DNA of 64,000 nt from NCBI RefSeq assembly GCF_014650595.1, contig NZ_BMVG01000018.1, forward strand, positions 62,001 through 126,000. The letters run 5' to 3'. Both the position numbers and the translations under genes were made by a program. Below the pieces are notes generated by a model. That model was given only the letters and a program-made list of their open reading frames with translations, made no database searches and was not told the origin of the DNA. The stretch is from Streptomyces alanosinicus. GTDB lineage: Bacteria > Actinomycetota > Actinomycetes > Streptomycetales > Streptomycetaceae. Shown here piece by piece: positions 53,967 to 63,207 of the stretch (its first letter is position 1; each line of letters starts with the position of its first letter).

Positions 53967-56642
53967 TCAGGGTGGCAGGGACTGTTCTACCCAGATGGTC
54001 TTGCCGGTGGCCGTGTAGCGGGTGCCCCATCGCTGAGCCATCTGGGCGATGATGAACAGGCCGCGGCCGTCCTCGTCGTCCGTCTCGGCGTGCCGCAGAT
54101 GGGGTGACGTGTGCCCGGTGTCGGACACCTCGCAGATGAGAGTCCGGTCGCGGATGAGCCGGACGTGGACCGGTCCGGTGGCGTAGCGGATGGCATTGGT
54201 GACCAACTCGCTGACGATGAGTTCGGTCGTGAACGCCAGATCGTCCAGGCCCCATGCGCCGAGTTGCTCCGTCGTCGTGTTGCGTGCATCGGCGACCATC
54301 GCGGGATCGGGAGGCAGCTCCCACACGGTCACCTGATCCTCGGCAAGTACCCGGGTGCGCACGAGCAGCAGGGTCGCGTCGTCGTTCGCCGGACCCGGCA
54401 GGAGCGCCGCGACCGCACGGTCACAGAACTCCTCCAGCGCATGGCGGTACCGGGTGAGGGTCTCGGCGAGCAACCCGAGTGCTTTGTCGGGGCCGTCTGC
54501 GGTCTGGACGAGTCCATCGGTGAAGAGCGCGACGATGCTGCCTGGCGGGAGCTGGAGTTCCGTGCTCTCGTACGGCAGGCCGCCAACGCCCAGCGGTGGG
54601 CCTGCCGGTAGTTCCGGATACGTCACGATGTCGCTGTCCGGTGGGAGGACTGCTGCCGTCGGGTTTCCGGCGCGCGCCATGGTGCACCTGCCGGACACAG
54701 GGTCGTACACCGCGAACAGGCACGAGACACCGAGGTCTGCTTCATCCGTGGGCCTTTTTCCGGCCGCGCCTGAGGCGCCGTGCTTGGGTACTTCCTCTCG
54801 GGCGGCTTGTCGGACCATGTCGTCCAGGCGCAAGAGGAGTTCGTCCGGGGCGAGATCGAGGCGGGCGAGGACGCGTACAACCGTGCGTAGGCGCCCCATG
54901 GCAGCGGCGGCGCGCAGGCCGTGGCCTGTCACCTCGCCGACGGCCAGACCGACGCGCGTGCCCGAAAGCGGGATCGCGTCGAACCAGTCGCCGCCCACCC
55001 CGGTCCTGCTGTCGGCCGGAACGTAACGGCTCGCCAGCTCAACGGCGGTCTGCGGCGGCAGCCCGTCAGGGAGCAGGCTCCGCTGGAGCCTGAGTGCCGT
55101 GGTGTGCTCATGGGTGACGACCAGCATCAGCACGACGCCGATCAGCAGGGCACCGATGCCCACGACCGTCACTCCGCCCGTCCGTCCAATGACCGGAAGG
55201 TCGATGGACGTCTTGCCGTAGTCGGGATCGGCGTAGACATCGAATGCGGCATAGCAGAAGAGGCAGAGCATCATCAACCCGCCCAGGCCCGGCAGCAGGC
55301 CCTTGAACAGGAGGTCCCTGCGGCTGCGGGTGAGCACGCGCCGGTAGTACCAGACGCAGGCGAAGCCGGTGAGCCCGTAGTAGAAGGCGATTGCGATGCC
55401 GATCGACCCGATGGAGTCGGCCAGAAAGTCGTGGCTGATCACCGTCAGCAGGACCAGGAAGGCGATCGAAGCCAGGCCCACGCCGACGGTCGACCAGGTC
55501 GGGGTGAGGAATCTGCGGTGAACGCGGGCGAAGCGGGAGGGAAGGGCCTTGTGCGCGGCCATCGAGAAGACCGTCCGGGCCAGGGGCAGGATGGTGGTCT
55601 GCGTGGAGGCCGCCGAGGAGGTCAGCACCATGAAAATCAGCAGCTTGGCGAGGAAGATCCCCGGGCCGTGACTGCCGAAGACGGCAGAGCCGAGTCCCGA
55701 GAGCACGTCGTCCGAGTTGTTCCCGTTGCCGAGCCCGATCCCGGAGTTGCCGACTCCGGCGAATGCCTGCACCGAGGTCGCTACCAGGGCGTAGGTGATC
55801 AGGAGCAGCATGGTTGAGATGACCGCGGCGCGTCCGGGGATGCGCGTGCTCTCGGCGGTCTCCTCGTTGACCGTGACGGCGGTGTCCCAGCCCCAGTAGA
55901 TGAAGACAGCGGCGAGGATGCCCGCGGTCAGCGCCTTGGTCGAGGGCACGTCGAACGGATTGAACCAGGAGGCGGAGACGTGGATCGCCGTCTGCGGACC
56001 GCTGGTATAGGCCTTGATCAGGGCGGTGGCGGCGAACAGCAGCAGGACGGAGACCTCGATGAGGAGGAGCCCGCACTGGATGGCAGCCGAGATCTCGATG
56101 CCGACGTAGCAGATCGCGGTCATCACCCCGATCCACATGACCCCCACGAGGGTGGGCCATACTTGGTGCTCCGCGAGTGCGTCGTAGCCCAGGAGGCGGA
56201 AGCTGTAGATGCCGGCGATCTCGGCGAGGTTGGCCATGACGATGATGTCGGCGACGATGATGCCCCAGCCGCCCATCCAGCCGACGCGCGGGCCGAAGGC
56301 ACGCGTCGCCCAGGAGAACGTCGTCCCGCAGTCGGCGTTGCTCGCGTTGAGCTCCCGGTAGGCATACGCGATCAACAGCATCGGGATGAAGGCGAGCATC
56401 GTGATGACCGGCGTCTGACGGCCGACGGCCGCCACGATGAGGCCGAGCGTGGCCGCCAGGCTGTAGGCCGGGGCAGTGGAGGCCATGCCGATGGCCACGG
56501 AGGAGAAGAGCCCCAGAGCGCCTGCCCTGAGACCTTTGCCTCCCGCACCGGCGACCGGCATGACCGGTGCGTCGGACGAGGGACGGCCAGGGAACGGCTT
56601 CGCACCGGACGCCGACTTCTCATCCCGCTCGGGCAATCCCAT
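53967..56642 (-). CDS. Amino-acid permease fused to SpoIIE phosphatase and HATPase
   Basis: An 891-residue single frame. Residues 1-510 are a full APC-superfamily transporter: 12 hydrophobic segments, TM1 with SSVAIGMASTAPAYS and TM6 with VFIYWGWDTAVTVNEE. From about 515 (TTALRLQRSLLP) a PP2C/SpoIIE phosphatase begins, with GGDWFDAIPL, AVGEVTGHG, LFTDGLV and NDDATLLL. A HATPase domain ends the protein (SELVTNAIRYA near 809; DGRGLFIIAQ). With the N-terminus inside and 12 helices, the signalling part is cytosolic. The expected Asp in the GDVxGHG metal motif is Glu. This suggests a transporter-coupled partner-switch sensor. Start ATG 56642 has a weak ribosome site. Confidence 0.85.
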   Translation of the reverse strand: MGLPERDEKSASGAKPFPGRPSSDAPVMPVAGAGGKGLRAGALGLFSSVAIGMASTAPAYSLAATLGLIVAAVGRQTPVITMLAFIPMLLIAYAYRELNASNADCGTTFSWATRAFGPRVGWMGGWGIIVADIIVMANLAEIAGIYSFRLLGYDALAEHQVWPTLVGVMWIGVMTAICYVGIEISAAIQCGLLLIEVSVLLLFAATALIKAYTSGPQTAIHVSASWFNPFDVPSTKALTAGILAAVFIYWGWDTAVTVNEETAESTRIPGRAAVISTMLLLITYALVATSVQAFAGVGNSGIGLGNGNNSDDVLSGLGSAVFGSHGPGIFLAKLLIFMVLTSSAASTQTTILPLARTVFSMAAHKALPSRFARVHRRFLTPTWSTVGVGLASIAFLVLLTVISHDFLADSIGSIGIAIAFYYGLTGFACVWYYRRVLTRSRRDLLFKGLLPGLGGLMMLCLFCYAAFDVYADPDYGKTSIDLPVIGRTGGVTVVGIGALLIGVVLMLVVTHEHTTALRLQRSLLPDGLPPQTAVELASRYVPADSRTGVGGDWFDAIPLSGTRVGLAVGEVTGHGLRAAAAMGRLRTVVRVLARLDLAPDELLLRLDDMVRQAAREEVPKHGASGAAGKRPTDEADLGVSCLFAVYDPVSGRCTMARAGNPTAAVLPPDSDIVTYPELPAGPPLGVGGLPYESTELQLPPGSIVALFTDGLVQTADGPDKALGLLAETLTRYRHALEEFCDRAVAALLPGPANDDATLLLVRTRVLAEDQVTVWELPPDPAMVADARNTTTEQLGAWGLDDLAFTTELIVSELVTNAIRYATGPVHVRLIRDRTLICEVSDTGHTSPHLRHAETDDEDGRGLFIIAQMAQRWGTRYTATGKTIWVEQSLPP

Positions 56643-56830
56643 GACCCGATCTTGCGATCACCTGCCCGATCTGGGCCAGAAGGCCGCGCCGTGTACGGAA
56701 GAACCTACCCGTTCACCGGGTCAGGTCGCCGTAATGGCTTTCGTGCGGCCGCTGAGCGCCTTCCGTTACGAGCACGCCGGACCGGCCCTCGTCCGCAAGG
56801 CGGGCACCTGGGCGTCGTTCGTCACCGCTG

Positions 56831-57295
56831 TCAAGCGCGGGGAAGTGCCCGGGCAAGGTCGTGCCGGCCATAGATGCCGAGTTTCCGGAAGGCCTGGGTG
56901 AGGTGGAACTCCATGGTTCGCCGGGCGACGAACAGTTCCGAGGCGATCTCGTCGTTGGTCAGTCTCCCGGGGGCGAGCATGACGATACGGCTCTCCTGGC
57001 GCGTCAGAGCGGTCACATCTGTCTGCCGTCGGCGCCGCGGGCGGGCGCCCGCGGCGAGCAGTACGGCGTGCGCGGGTTCGGTCGCCGCAGTAGAGCCTTG
57101 AGCCTCGGCCAGGTCCAGGGCCTGGCGGAGTCTGGTCCCGGACTGCTCGGTGTGTCCGCTTTGGGGCAGGACCGCGCCCAGATCGGTGAGGGCGTGAGCG
57201 AGGTCCAGCCAGGCGGTCGTCGACTCCAGCAGGGCAACCGCGTCGGTGAGCGTCTCGACGCAGGCCGGTCCCCGTCGAGAAGCCCGAGTACGCAC
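56831..57295 (-). pseudogene. C-terminal fragment of a LAL/LuxR regulator
   Basis: The 154 codons encode the TPR-like end (HALTDLGAVLPQSGHTEQS, RLRQALDLAEAQGSTA) and the LuxR HTH (LTRQESRIVMLAPGRLTN, EIASELFVARRTMEFHL) of a large ATP-binding LuxR protein. The ATPase and most of the TPR region are absent upstream, so it is a 3' remnant, although ATG 57295 could still start a small DNA-binding protein. Confidence 0.75.
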
Positions 57296-57414
57296 ATGCT
57301 CGCCCCCCAGCCAGCCAGACGGCCCTCACCGGACGGCCATTGAACGCACCGCCACTCCCTGTGCTCACGCGTCATCGCACGACGGCCGCACAACCATCCA
57401 CACTGGTCCGGCCG

Positions 57415-58150
57415 TTACGCGGTGAAGCCACCGTCGATCGTGAGGCTGGCCCCGGTGATAAAGGCCGCCTCCGGCCCCGCGAGATACGAGACCAGGGCGG
57501 CGATCTCCAGCGGGCTGCCGATACGCGGCAGGGCCAGCCACTTGAGCATGGCCTCGGCCGGCGGCCCGTCCTCCGCCATTCGGTCGTTGGCGGTGGGGCC
57601 GGGCTGGATGTTGTTCACGGTGATACCTCGGGGGCCCAGGTCCCGGGCCAGGCCGCGCACCAACCCGGCGATGGCCGCCTTGGTCATGCCATAAGCTGCA
57701 CCCCCGGCGAAGGGGATGCGCTCGGCGTTGACGCTGCCGATGGTGATGATCCGGCCGCCGTCGCCAAGGTGGGGCAGGGCTGCGCGTACAGCATGGACGA
57801 CGCCGCGTACGTTCACGTCGATCATCCGGTCGATCTGCTCGGGCGCCAGCTCGTCCAGGGCGCCGACCGCGGCCACACCTGCGTTGCTGACCAGGACGTC
57901 CAGGCCCCCCATCCGCCGCGACGGTGCGCTCGACCGCGGCCGTGACCGCATCTGGGTCCGCCGCGTCGGCCCGCAGGCCGCATGCCTGACCTCCGGCGCG
58001 TTCGATTTCCCCGACCACCTCGTCCGCGCGGTGCGGCGACTCGGCATGGGTGAGGGCCACCCGCAGGCCGTCCTCCGCCAGGCGCCGGGCGATGGCCGCG
58101 CCCATGCCGCGGGAACCGCCGGTGACCAGGGCCACTTTGCCGGTACTCAT
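57415..58150 (-). pseudogene. SDR oxidoreductase with 1-nt frameshift
   Basis: The N-terminal third (ATG 58150, VALVTGGSRGMGAAIARRL) and the rest (LDVLVSNAGVAAVGALD, YGMTKAAIAG, TGASLTIDGGF) are both good SDR sequence but in different frames. They meet at a run of six G (57905-57910 as C on the plus strand). One G fewer would give a continuous 244-residue enzyme. Total length 736 nt agrees with one extra base. It is divergent from an ArsR-type gene. Confidence 0.8.
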
Positions 58151-58168
58151 ATGCAACCGCCTCTGTAT

Positions 58169-58182
58169 ATGTCGATAGACAT
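58169..58182. promoter_or_regulatory. ArsR-type operator candidate
   Basis: ATGTC-GATA-GACAT is a perfect inverted repeat in the 93-bp region between the SDR and the ArsR-type gene, in an AT-richer context. Confidence 0.5.
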
Positions 58183-58243
58183 CGAACACTCCGACGGCGA
58201 CGGGCATCGACATCCCCCAAGGGGGGCGGCTAGGCCCAGCCGT

Positions 58244-58585
58244 GTGAGTACGGCAATCGAGATGGCACATCCGGAACCGGCCGATCTGCGGCTGGACAAA
58301 GTCCTTGCGGCACTGGCCGATCCGGCCCGGCTGCTGGCCGTACGCGCGCCGGCGGAGCAGGGGGAATCTCCCTGCACCGGGCTCCAGCAGGCCGCCGGGC
58401 TGGACATCAGCCGGTCCACGTTCTCCCATCATCAGCGCGTACTGCGCGAGGCGGGTGTGATCCGGGTCCGAGTGGACGGCTCCCGCCGGATGTTCAGCCT
58501 GCGACGGGCCGAACTGGACTCTTGCTTCCCCGGTCTGCTCGACTCGGTACTCAATACGGCGCCAGAGCTTCTGGGTGCCCGCTGA
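58244..58585 (+). CDS. ArsR/SmtB-family regulator
   Basis: A 113-residue winged-HTH repressor (KVLAALADPARLLAVRA, ISRSTFSHHQRVLREAGV with recognition helix). No metal-binding CxC is present, so it is more likely redox- or metabolite-responsive. GTG 58244 or ATG 58262 is the start. It probably repressed the divergent SDR through the palindrome between them. Confidence 0.83.
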   Translation: MSTAIEMAHPEPADLRLDKVLAALADPARLLAVRAPAEQGESPCTGLQQAAGLDISRSTFSHHQRVLREAGVIRVRVDGSRRMFSLRRAELDSCFPGLLDSVLNTAPELLGAR

Positions 58586-58800
58586 GCGAGAGGCGATACC
58601 CAAGGAAGATCACCCCCTTGAAGTCGCCGGTCACGAGGCTGCTACGAGTTGGTGGTCGTGCTCTCGTGCTGGTCGTGGACGGTTGTCGGAACGCGAGATC
58701 GCCTACCGTTTCAGTGATCGCGGATCCACGGGATCCCCGGCGTGAGCGAGGCGTCTGTCCGTCCGGCCGGAGGTGCGTCAGGTGGCCAGGGATGCGGGAC

Positions 58801-59042
58801 TAGGGCCTGTCCGGCGGATCAGGTCGCGGGAAAGTGACGGTGCCTCATCGGCGCAGGTGAGCGGGGGCTGGTGCGTCCAGCTGCACGGCGGAGGAATGAG
58901 TCGACGCGATGGGGGTGCCCCCGCGGTGGGGGTCCCCCGCGCGAGCGAAGTCGAGCGTGGGGGAGTCGGCGAGTGACGACAACGCCGCAGATAGGCGTGC
59001 CAGCCCCCGCGTCCGCGACAGGATCCGCCGGACAGGCCCTAA
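58801..59042. mobile_element. Second MITE-like element
   Basis: Terminal inverted repeats of 29 bp, differing at two positions, begin TAGGGCCTGTCCGGCGGATC at 58801 and end as the complement at 59041. CTAG and CTAA flank the ends, again a YTAR-type site. The interior has a G/C-run hairpin near 58912-58970 and no ORF. Its ends differ from those of the 43-kb MITE, so it belongs to another group. Confidence 0.75.
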
Positions 59043-59590
59043 GCCCTTCGTGAGCTGATCACGGCCACGGTGACCTTCCTGAGCGACCTGCTGCGAGGCC
59101 GTCTCAAGAAGATCCGCTTGCGGTGGCGCAAGCTATCGTCCGGGAGGATCGCCACGATCGTCCTCGCCGTTCTCCGTCATGACCAGCTGCTCGCCGACAT
59201 GGCGGGCGGCAACCGCAGCTCCGCGACCACGGTGCGCCGCTGGGTGGTGGAGGTGATCGAACTGCTCGCCGTGCGGGCCCCACGCCTGGACCGGGCGCTG
59301 CGGAAAGTCATCCGAAAGGGCGACCATGTCGTCCTGATCGACGTCCCCCTCATCCACGCCCGGCGCCGCACCAGGACGGACATCCGCCTCAACTACAGCG
59401 GGAAACAAGGCCCATGGCCTGCTCTTCCTCGCGCTCACCGACGACAAGGGCCGACTGCTGTGGCTGTCCGCGGCCCGCCCAGGACACTCCTCGGACATCA
59501 CCACCGCCCGGTACAACAAGCTCGTCGAGCGCCTGCGGAACCCCAGCGTCAGCTACTGGTGCGCTTTTCAGCCGCAGCCGACAACCGTGC
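59043..59590 (+). pseudogene. IS5-type transposase N-terminal fossil
   Basis: ATVTFLSDLLRGRLKKIR, GGNRSSATTVRRWVVEVI and DHVVLIDVPLIHARRR are the HTH and first catalytic block of an IS5-type enzyme. Near 59405 the likeness moves to another frame (NKAHGLLFLALTDDKGRLL, SSDITTARYNKLVERLR) and stops. It touches the second MITE on its left. Confidence 0.75.
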
Positions 59591-59750
59591 CCGGACAACC
59601 GGAGAAGGCCATGGTGACGAAGTCGTGACCGCAGTCCAGGGCCGACATGCCGCGCTTTGGCGTAATGAGCTGTTCGGGTGTGCTGGCCAGGCCACCTTGT
59701 ATAGAGGCGGTGATCGGAATGGTGACAGAAAGGATGTGGCGAACCGGGCC

Positions 59751-60974
59751 ATGAGTGAGGACAGCGTGGACCGGTCGGAGGGATTCGGCGAGCGGCTGCT
59801 GGGCCTGCTGCTGGACAGGGCGCGACTGATGCCGCCACAACTGATCGCCCCGCTGATCGCGGAGGAGGTGGCCAGGATCGGTGGTCGTGACGTTTCCATC
59901 CTGCTCCAGGACTACGCGCAAGAGCTCCTGGTGCCGCTGCCGGGCAGGCAATTGCACGTCAGCGAGCCCGAGCCGGTGGACGGCTCCCCCGCAGGCCGGG
60001 CCTTCCTGCGTGCGCAGATCGTCGAGGTGCCGCAGGCCCACGGTGTCCGGATGTACTTGCCGCTGCTGGACGGAAGCGACCAGGTGGGGGTGATGGCCCT
60101 CACGTTGGATGCAGTAGGCGATGACGACCGGCGCCTTTTGGGCAGGCTGGCCGGCCTGGTGGCCGACATGCTGGTCACCAAGAACGCCTACACCGACCAA
60201 TTCTTCCTGGCCCGGCGCCGGGAGCCGATGAGCGTGTCCGCGGAGATCCAGTGGAGCCTGCTGCCGCCACTGACGATGTCCATTCCGCAGGTCTCGGTGG
60301 CCGGCATCCTGGAACCCGCCTACCGCGTCGCCGGCGACAGCTTGGATTACGCCCTCAACGACAACATCCTGCACGTCGCCGTGATCGACGCGATGGGGCA
60401 CGGCCTGGACGCTGCAGTGATGGCGACCGTGGCCATCGGCGCCTACCGGCATGCTCGGCGCGTGTTCGTCAGCCTGGCCGAGAAGTACGCGTTCATGGAC
60501 GATGCCATCTCCCGGCAGTTCGGACCCGACCACTTCGTCACGGCGCAGCTGATGCACATCAACATCGGCACCGGTGAGTTGGAGCTGGTCAACGCGGGCC
60601 ACCCCGCGCCGCTGCTGATCCGCGACGGCCGGGTCGTGCAGCAGCTGGAGAGCGCAACAACGCTGCCCGTCGGCTTCGGCGGCGAGGCGCCCAGGATCAG
60701 ACAGCACATGCTCCAGCGGGGCGACCGGGTAGTGTGCTACACCGACGGCATCATCGAGGAACACGTCGACGGAGGGGAACCGTTCGGAGAAGAACGCCTC
60801 ATCCGCTGCGTCAACAACCTGGGAGAGCAACCCTCAGAGGGGACACGCGCCGATCTGCGCCGACTCTCCCACACCTTGAAGCGGGAACGAGGTGGTCGCA
60901 CCAGCGACGATGCCACCCTTTTCATGATCGAGTGGCACGGGAGCGCCGCAGACCACCTCGCCGTTCTCGACTGA
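59751..60974 (+). CDS. SpoIIE-type PP2C phosphatase (RsbU-like)
   Basis: A 407-residue phosphatase. Residues 1-165 form a sensory region of GAF-like character (GRDVSILLQDYAQELLVPL). The PP2C domain follows with AGDSLDYALN, VIDAMGHGLDAAV, NAGHPAPLLI, CYTDGIIEE and SDDATLFMIE, all metal residues intact. There is no HATPase domain. ATG 59751 is chosen because the frame further left is only the IS5 fossil read through. It probably dephosphorylates an anti-sigma antagonist; no partner is encoded nearby. Confidence 0.85.
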   Translation: MSEDSVDRSEGFGERLLGLLLDRARLMPPQLIAPLIAEEVARIGGRDVSILLQDYAQELLVPLPGRQLHVSEPEPVDGSPAGRAFLRAQIVEVPQAHGVRMYLPLLDGSDQVGVMALTLDAVGDDDRRLLGRLAGLVADMLVTKNAYTDQFFLARRREPMSVSAEIQWSLLPPLTMSIPQVSVAGILEPAYRVAGDSLDYALNDNILHVAVIDAMGHGLDAAVMATVAIGAYRHARRVFVSLAEKYAFMDDAISRQFGPDHFVTAQLMHINIGTGELELVNAGHPAPLLIRDGRVVQQLESATTLPVGFGGEAPRIRQHMLQRGDRVVCYTDGIIEEHVDGGEPFGEERLIRCVNNLGEQPSEGTRADLRRLSHTLKRERGGRTSDDATLFMIEWHGSAADHLAVLD

Positions 60975-61634
60975 ACGCCTCGACACCAGCCGCGAACTGG
61001 ACAGCGCCGCCCACACGGACCACGGCCACCCGCCCCGCCTATGCTCCCCTCCAACACACACACGCCGCGTCGCGTCGCCAGAGGATCACTCAGCCCCGGA
61101 CGTCTGCGTGCATGCAGGATGGTCCATGGTGGCCTGCCCCTATTCGCTCCTCCAGCCATCCGCCATGGGGCAGCGGTGGTGAACTGAACCGGTGGGACTG
61201 GCAGCTTCCACACCGGGTTCGCCCTGCCAAGCGATACGCCACCCGATAGCCATGTGCCATGGAGCTGCAGGAGAAAGCTGAAACTCAACTGCCCGTAAGA
61301 CCCCGTGGCGTGGCCCTGACAGGCCGACGGCGCCGGTGAGGCATCGACATCGCCGCGTTGGCCAGTGTCCTGCCGGCCGCCTCGGGTACGGGACATGCCG
61401 CGGCCAGGCGGGAGGGAGGCGGCCAGGGAGGGAGTGATCCGGTCCCAGCGGGCCACGCAGGCCGTGCCGGAACTCTTCATCCCCGGCTCACCCGCCCCAG
61501 TTGTGGCGGGTGAGCCGCTCTAGGTACCGCCAGGCAGTCCATGAAACCCTGCTCCGCCGGTCGAGCCCCAGTACCGGATCCGGACCCGGGAAACAATGGA
61601 ACAGCGGTTGGCGCTAAGGGATTGATCTCGCTGG
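60975..61634. other. Gene-free stretch with strong hairpin
   Basis: No supported gene. The clear structure is a perfect 12-bp stem with an 8-nt loop at 61485-61516, described separately. Confidence 0.5.
61485..61516. terminator. Perfect 12-bp hairpin
   Basis: GGCTCACCCGCC pairs with GGCGGGTGAGCC around CCAGTTGT. It could terminate transcription from either side; the broken recombinase reads toward it. Confidence 0.65.
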
Positions 61635-62483
61635 CTACTCGGTCTCCATGGGGTTGAGGACCTGGTCCTGGAGACGCTGCCGGAGGTCGGCTTCCTCTGG
61701 CGTGAGCGGATCGCCCGGCGGCGCAGCACGGTGTGCAGCATGTCGTCGGTGATAACGGGCGGCCGGCCGCCGTGCTTGTCCTTGCGGGCCGCCGCGTCGA
61801 GTCCTTCGAGTGTCGACTCCCGGATGTTCTCCCGCTCGGTCTCCGCCATCGCGACGAAGAACGCGAACAGCAGGCGGCCCGGACCGCTGGGGTCGTACAT
61901 CCCGGGTAGCGGCCCGGCGAGCATCTCCAGCACCAGGCCGCGCGCGGTCAGGTGGTCGGCGAGTGCAGTGAGTTCGGCAGCGTCGCGGCCCAGGCGCTTC
62001 ATCTCGTACATGGTGAAGATGACGCGGCAGTGCGGGGCGTGGGCCTTGATCTGGCGGGCGAGCGCGAGCGCGGCCTCGAACTGGGGCCGGACCCGTACAC
62101 GGGTGCTGATCTTCTCGGAGAACGCCTTGTCGCGCTCGATGCCGTGCTTGGCGAGGGCGTCCAGCTGCGACTGGAGTTCCTGGGTGAGCGTCGAGCACCG
62201 CGCGTACCCGATGCGGATGTCGGCGCTCGGGGTGTCCGGTGCGAGAGCGAGCGGAACCGGGGCGCCACGGCTGGCCGGGCCCGCGGTCGGCGGGGGTGGG
62301 CACGCGCAGGAGCTTGGCGAGCCGGGGCACCTTGGTGAAGCGGCCGGTGTGGTAGGTGCCGGTGACCGCGCCGGAGCGCGAGCGGCACGGCGAGCCGGGT
62401 TCGGCCCGGCAGCGCGGGCAGGGGTGGCGCTCGACGTCGTCCGCGTCGCTCGGGGAGGCTTCTTGAGGGACCGACATGGCACC
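61635..62483 (-). pseudogene. Zinc-finger serine recombinase, frameshifted
   Basis: The N-terminal part, from ATG 62477, reads a Cys-rich finger (CPRCRAEPGSPCRSRSG, TYHTGRFTKVPRLAKLL). After a frame change near 62270 the resolvase core follows: IGYARCSTLTQELQSQLDAL with the catalytic Ser, YEMKRLGRDAAELTALADHL, and ETERENIRESTLEGLDAAAR. A second frame change near 61720 leads to an unrelated tail. The native family continues with a DNA-binding HTH that is missing here. Confidence 0.75.
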
Positions 62484-62546
62484 GGTTGCTGTCACAGACA
62501 ATTCTCAGACGTACCCCGAACCCACCTTTGAGTGAGAACGAGTTCT

Positions 62547-62568
62547 GCGAACCGAACCGCCGGTTCGC
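62547..62568. promoter_or_regulatory. Inverted repeat upstream of recombinase
   Basis: GCGAACC and GGTTCGC are perfect 7-bp arms with an 8-bp spacer, about 50 bp before the recombinase frame. It could be a crossover (res-like) or operator site. Confidence 0.35.
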
Positions 62569-62778
62569 GACCACCCGGACGCTGCCTTTGATCTGACTCG
62601 GGCAAAGCACCGTTTATGAGATTCGGGACAGTGGGCCGGTTCGGCTCGACCGGCCGCCTCAGCCGTCAGGCCGTCGCTTACTGGAAGAGGATCGTCTGCA
62701 TGGTCTTTCCCGGCGGTCGCTGACAGATAAGGGGTGGTCCGGCCATGGGACCGGGCCACCCCTCCGGGCATGCAACTG

Positions 62779-63207
62779 TCAGGCGGGCTGCGCGGCGGGC
62801 GCTGGGGCGGGGGCCTTGTGTGCCTTGCGGGTCTCGTGGAGGGTCAGCAAGCCGGTGATCGCGATCAGCGCCGAGGTCAGGCCGTGTATGCCGAACGCGG
62901 CGGCGAGGGGGCCGTGGTGGGCCAAGACGTTGATCATGTCGCCGAACGGGGCGACGGCCTCCATCAGCAGGACCCAGCCCAGCGCGCGGCGGTGACCCGT
63001 CACCAGCAGGATGCCGATGGCCAGGCCCATCGAGAATTCGCGGGTGCCCTTCATGATGAGGAAGCCGTCGCCGTTTCCGGCGGGCCAATTCGGCAGGCCC
63101 ACGCCCTGAGCGGACGCCTCAGGGGCCAGGATGAAGGACAGCCCGAGGTAGAGGACGAACAGGGTGACGACGGTGACCAGCCCGGTGTTGACGTTCTTCA
63201 GCGACAT
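62779..63207 (-). CDS. DUF4267-family membrane protein
   Basis: A 142-residue protein with four hydrophobic segments (VTVVTLFVLYLGLSFIL, SMGLAIGILLVTG, LGWVLLMEAVAPFGDMI and HGLTSALIAITGLLTL). The layout and KGTREFSMG motif match DUF4267. AAGGAG precedes ATG 63207. Function unknown. It is the downstream gene on the same strand as the VOC protein but 290 bp away. Confidence 0.8.
   Translation of the reverse strand: MSLKNVNTGLVTVVTLFVLYLGLSFILAPEASAQGVGLPNWPAGNGDGFLIMKGTREFSMGLAIGILLVTGHRRALGWVLLMEAVAPFGDMINVLAHHGPLAAAFGIHGLTSALIAITGLLTLHETRKAHKAPAPAPAAQPA

Noticed and set aside
59070..60974. A 634-codon frame that looks like a transposase-phosphatase fusion
   Set aside because: The IS5 likeness leaves this frame near 59405 and the codons to 59750 are non-native; the phosphatase starts independently at 59751.
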